Source: Actinomycetota bacterium (GTDB lineage Bacteria > Actinomycetota > Actinomycetes > Nanopelagicales > Nanopelagicaceae). From it: a stretch of 5,576 nucleotides of DNA. Positions within the stretch are counted from its first letter, which is position 1, and the number at the start of each line of letters is the position of its first letter. The notes beneath the pieces were generated by a model. It had not been told where the DNA came from and made no database searches. It worked only from the letters and a program-made list of their open reading frames with translations. Shown here one piece after another: positions 5,174 to 5,576 of this stretch. The stretch spans positions 1 through 5,576 of the forward strand of contig WLME01000077.1 of NCBI GenBank assembly GCA_009700365.1, in the 5' to 3' direction. The position numbers and the translations under genes were made by a program.

Positions 5174-5576
5174 ATGCGCGTTGTTCGATTTACACCTCAG
5201 CCTGATTCTGGCTTAGGAACCGACCCGCTCTTTGGAATCCTCGAGGATGACAATCAGATTTCTATAATTTCTGGCGATCCGATTTATCACGGTATTCAAA
5301 AGACGGCCGCAAAGGTAGAACTCACAAAAGTGCGCCTCTTGGCTCCGGTAATCCCTCGCTCAAAAATTGTCTGTGTCGGTAAGAATTATGCAGATCATGC
5401 CGCCGAAATGGGGGGAGTAGTTCCCGAAGAACCCATTATCTTTTTAAAGCCCAATACATCAGTGATTGGCCCGGGTGACACAATCGTATGGCCTGCGATG
5501 GCACCATCGATTGATTACGAAGCAGAGCTTGCAGTTGTTATCGGTCGAGTCTGCAAAGAGGTTCCAAAAGAGCGGG
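5174..5576 (+). CDS. Fumarylacetoacetate hydrolase (FAH) family protein, 3'-partial
   Basis: The FAH superfamily contains metal-dependent hydrolases, decarboxylases and isomerases acting on beta-diketo or oxaloacetate-like acids. The substrate here cannot be read from sequence. The 134 visible residues show a divergent N-terminal lead-in (1-55), then the catalytic fold beginning KIVCVGKNYADHAAEMG (64-80), IIFLKPNTSVIGPGD (88-102), and DYEAELAVVIGR (114-125). Glu116 and Glu118 are the expected first two acidic ligands of the divalent metal. His75 and Glu78 in NYADHAAE lie where FAHD1-type enzymes carry the catalytic His-Glu pair. The third metal ligand and the C-terminal half are beyond the window. 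ATG 5174 is the first start and matches the family N-terminus MRxxRF. In other actinobacteria this type of gene often lies before gltX, so gltX may follow. Confidence 0.92.
   Translation, partial: MRVVRFTPQPDSGLGTDPLFGILEDDNQISIISGDPIYHGIQKTAAKVELTKVRLLAPVIPRSKIVCVGKNYADHAAEMGGVVPEEPIIFLKPNTSVIGPGDTIVWPAMAPSIDYEAELAVVIGRVCKEVPKER

Overview
This is a dense, single-strand housekeeping block in which every gene reads on the + strand: hrcA (5' end cut off) - dnaJ - rsmE - phoH - ybeY - corC - a cytidine-deaminase-like gene without active-site residues - a fumarylacetoacetate-hydrolase (FAH) family gene (3' end cut off). Gaps are 0 to about 33 bases and three junctions overlap. I see no RNA gene, mobile element, CRISPR array or terminator, and no stretch over 300 bases without a gene.

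The organism is most likely an actinobacterium with a compact genome and unusually low G+C for the phylum (a little under 50% by eye). This rests on the hrcA-dnaJ2-rsmE-phoH-ybeY-corC-cdd-like order, on the close resemblance of PhoH, DnaJ and HrcA to actinobacterial forms, and on the small protein after corC, whose relatives I know from actinobacteria such as Mycobacterium and Streptomyces. Freshwater lineages of the acI / Nanopelagicales type (Ca. Planktophila, Ca. Nanopelagicus) fit best, but that is inference.

Region by region: 1-1789 holds a heat-shock repressor and a type I DnaJ co-chaperone joined by a one-base TAATG overlap. 1789-2505 is RsmE, a 16S rRNA methyltransferase, joined to dnaJ by a TGATG overlap. 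2539-4837 is the phoH-ybeY-corC trio (ybeZ-ybeY-ybeX in E. coli), tied to 16S rRNA maturation and ribosome quality control. 4830-5141 is the cytidine-deaminase-like protein. 5174 onward is a separate metabolic gene, possibly with its own leaderless promoter. The block therefore couples protein folding and heat shock to ribosome maturation.

No new multi-gene system is visible. Points worth a second look: HrcA lacks about 90 internal residues, probably the inserted dimerising domain; the corC start region has its good Shine-Dalgarno in front of a GTG in the wrong frame, one base away from a natural reading; CorC lacks the membrane (CNNM/DUF21) domain usual in actinobacteria; the deaminase-like protein has no Cys or His at all; era does not follow it; and a perfect 8-bp hairpin lies just inside rsmE.
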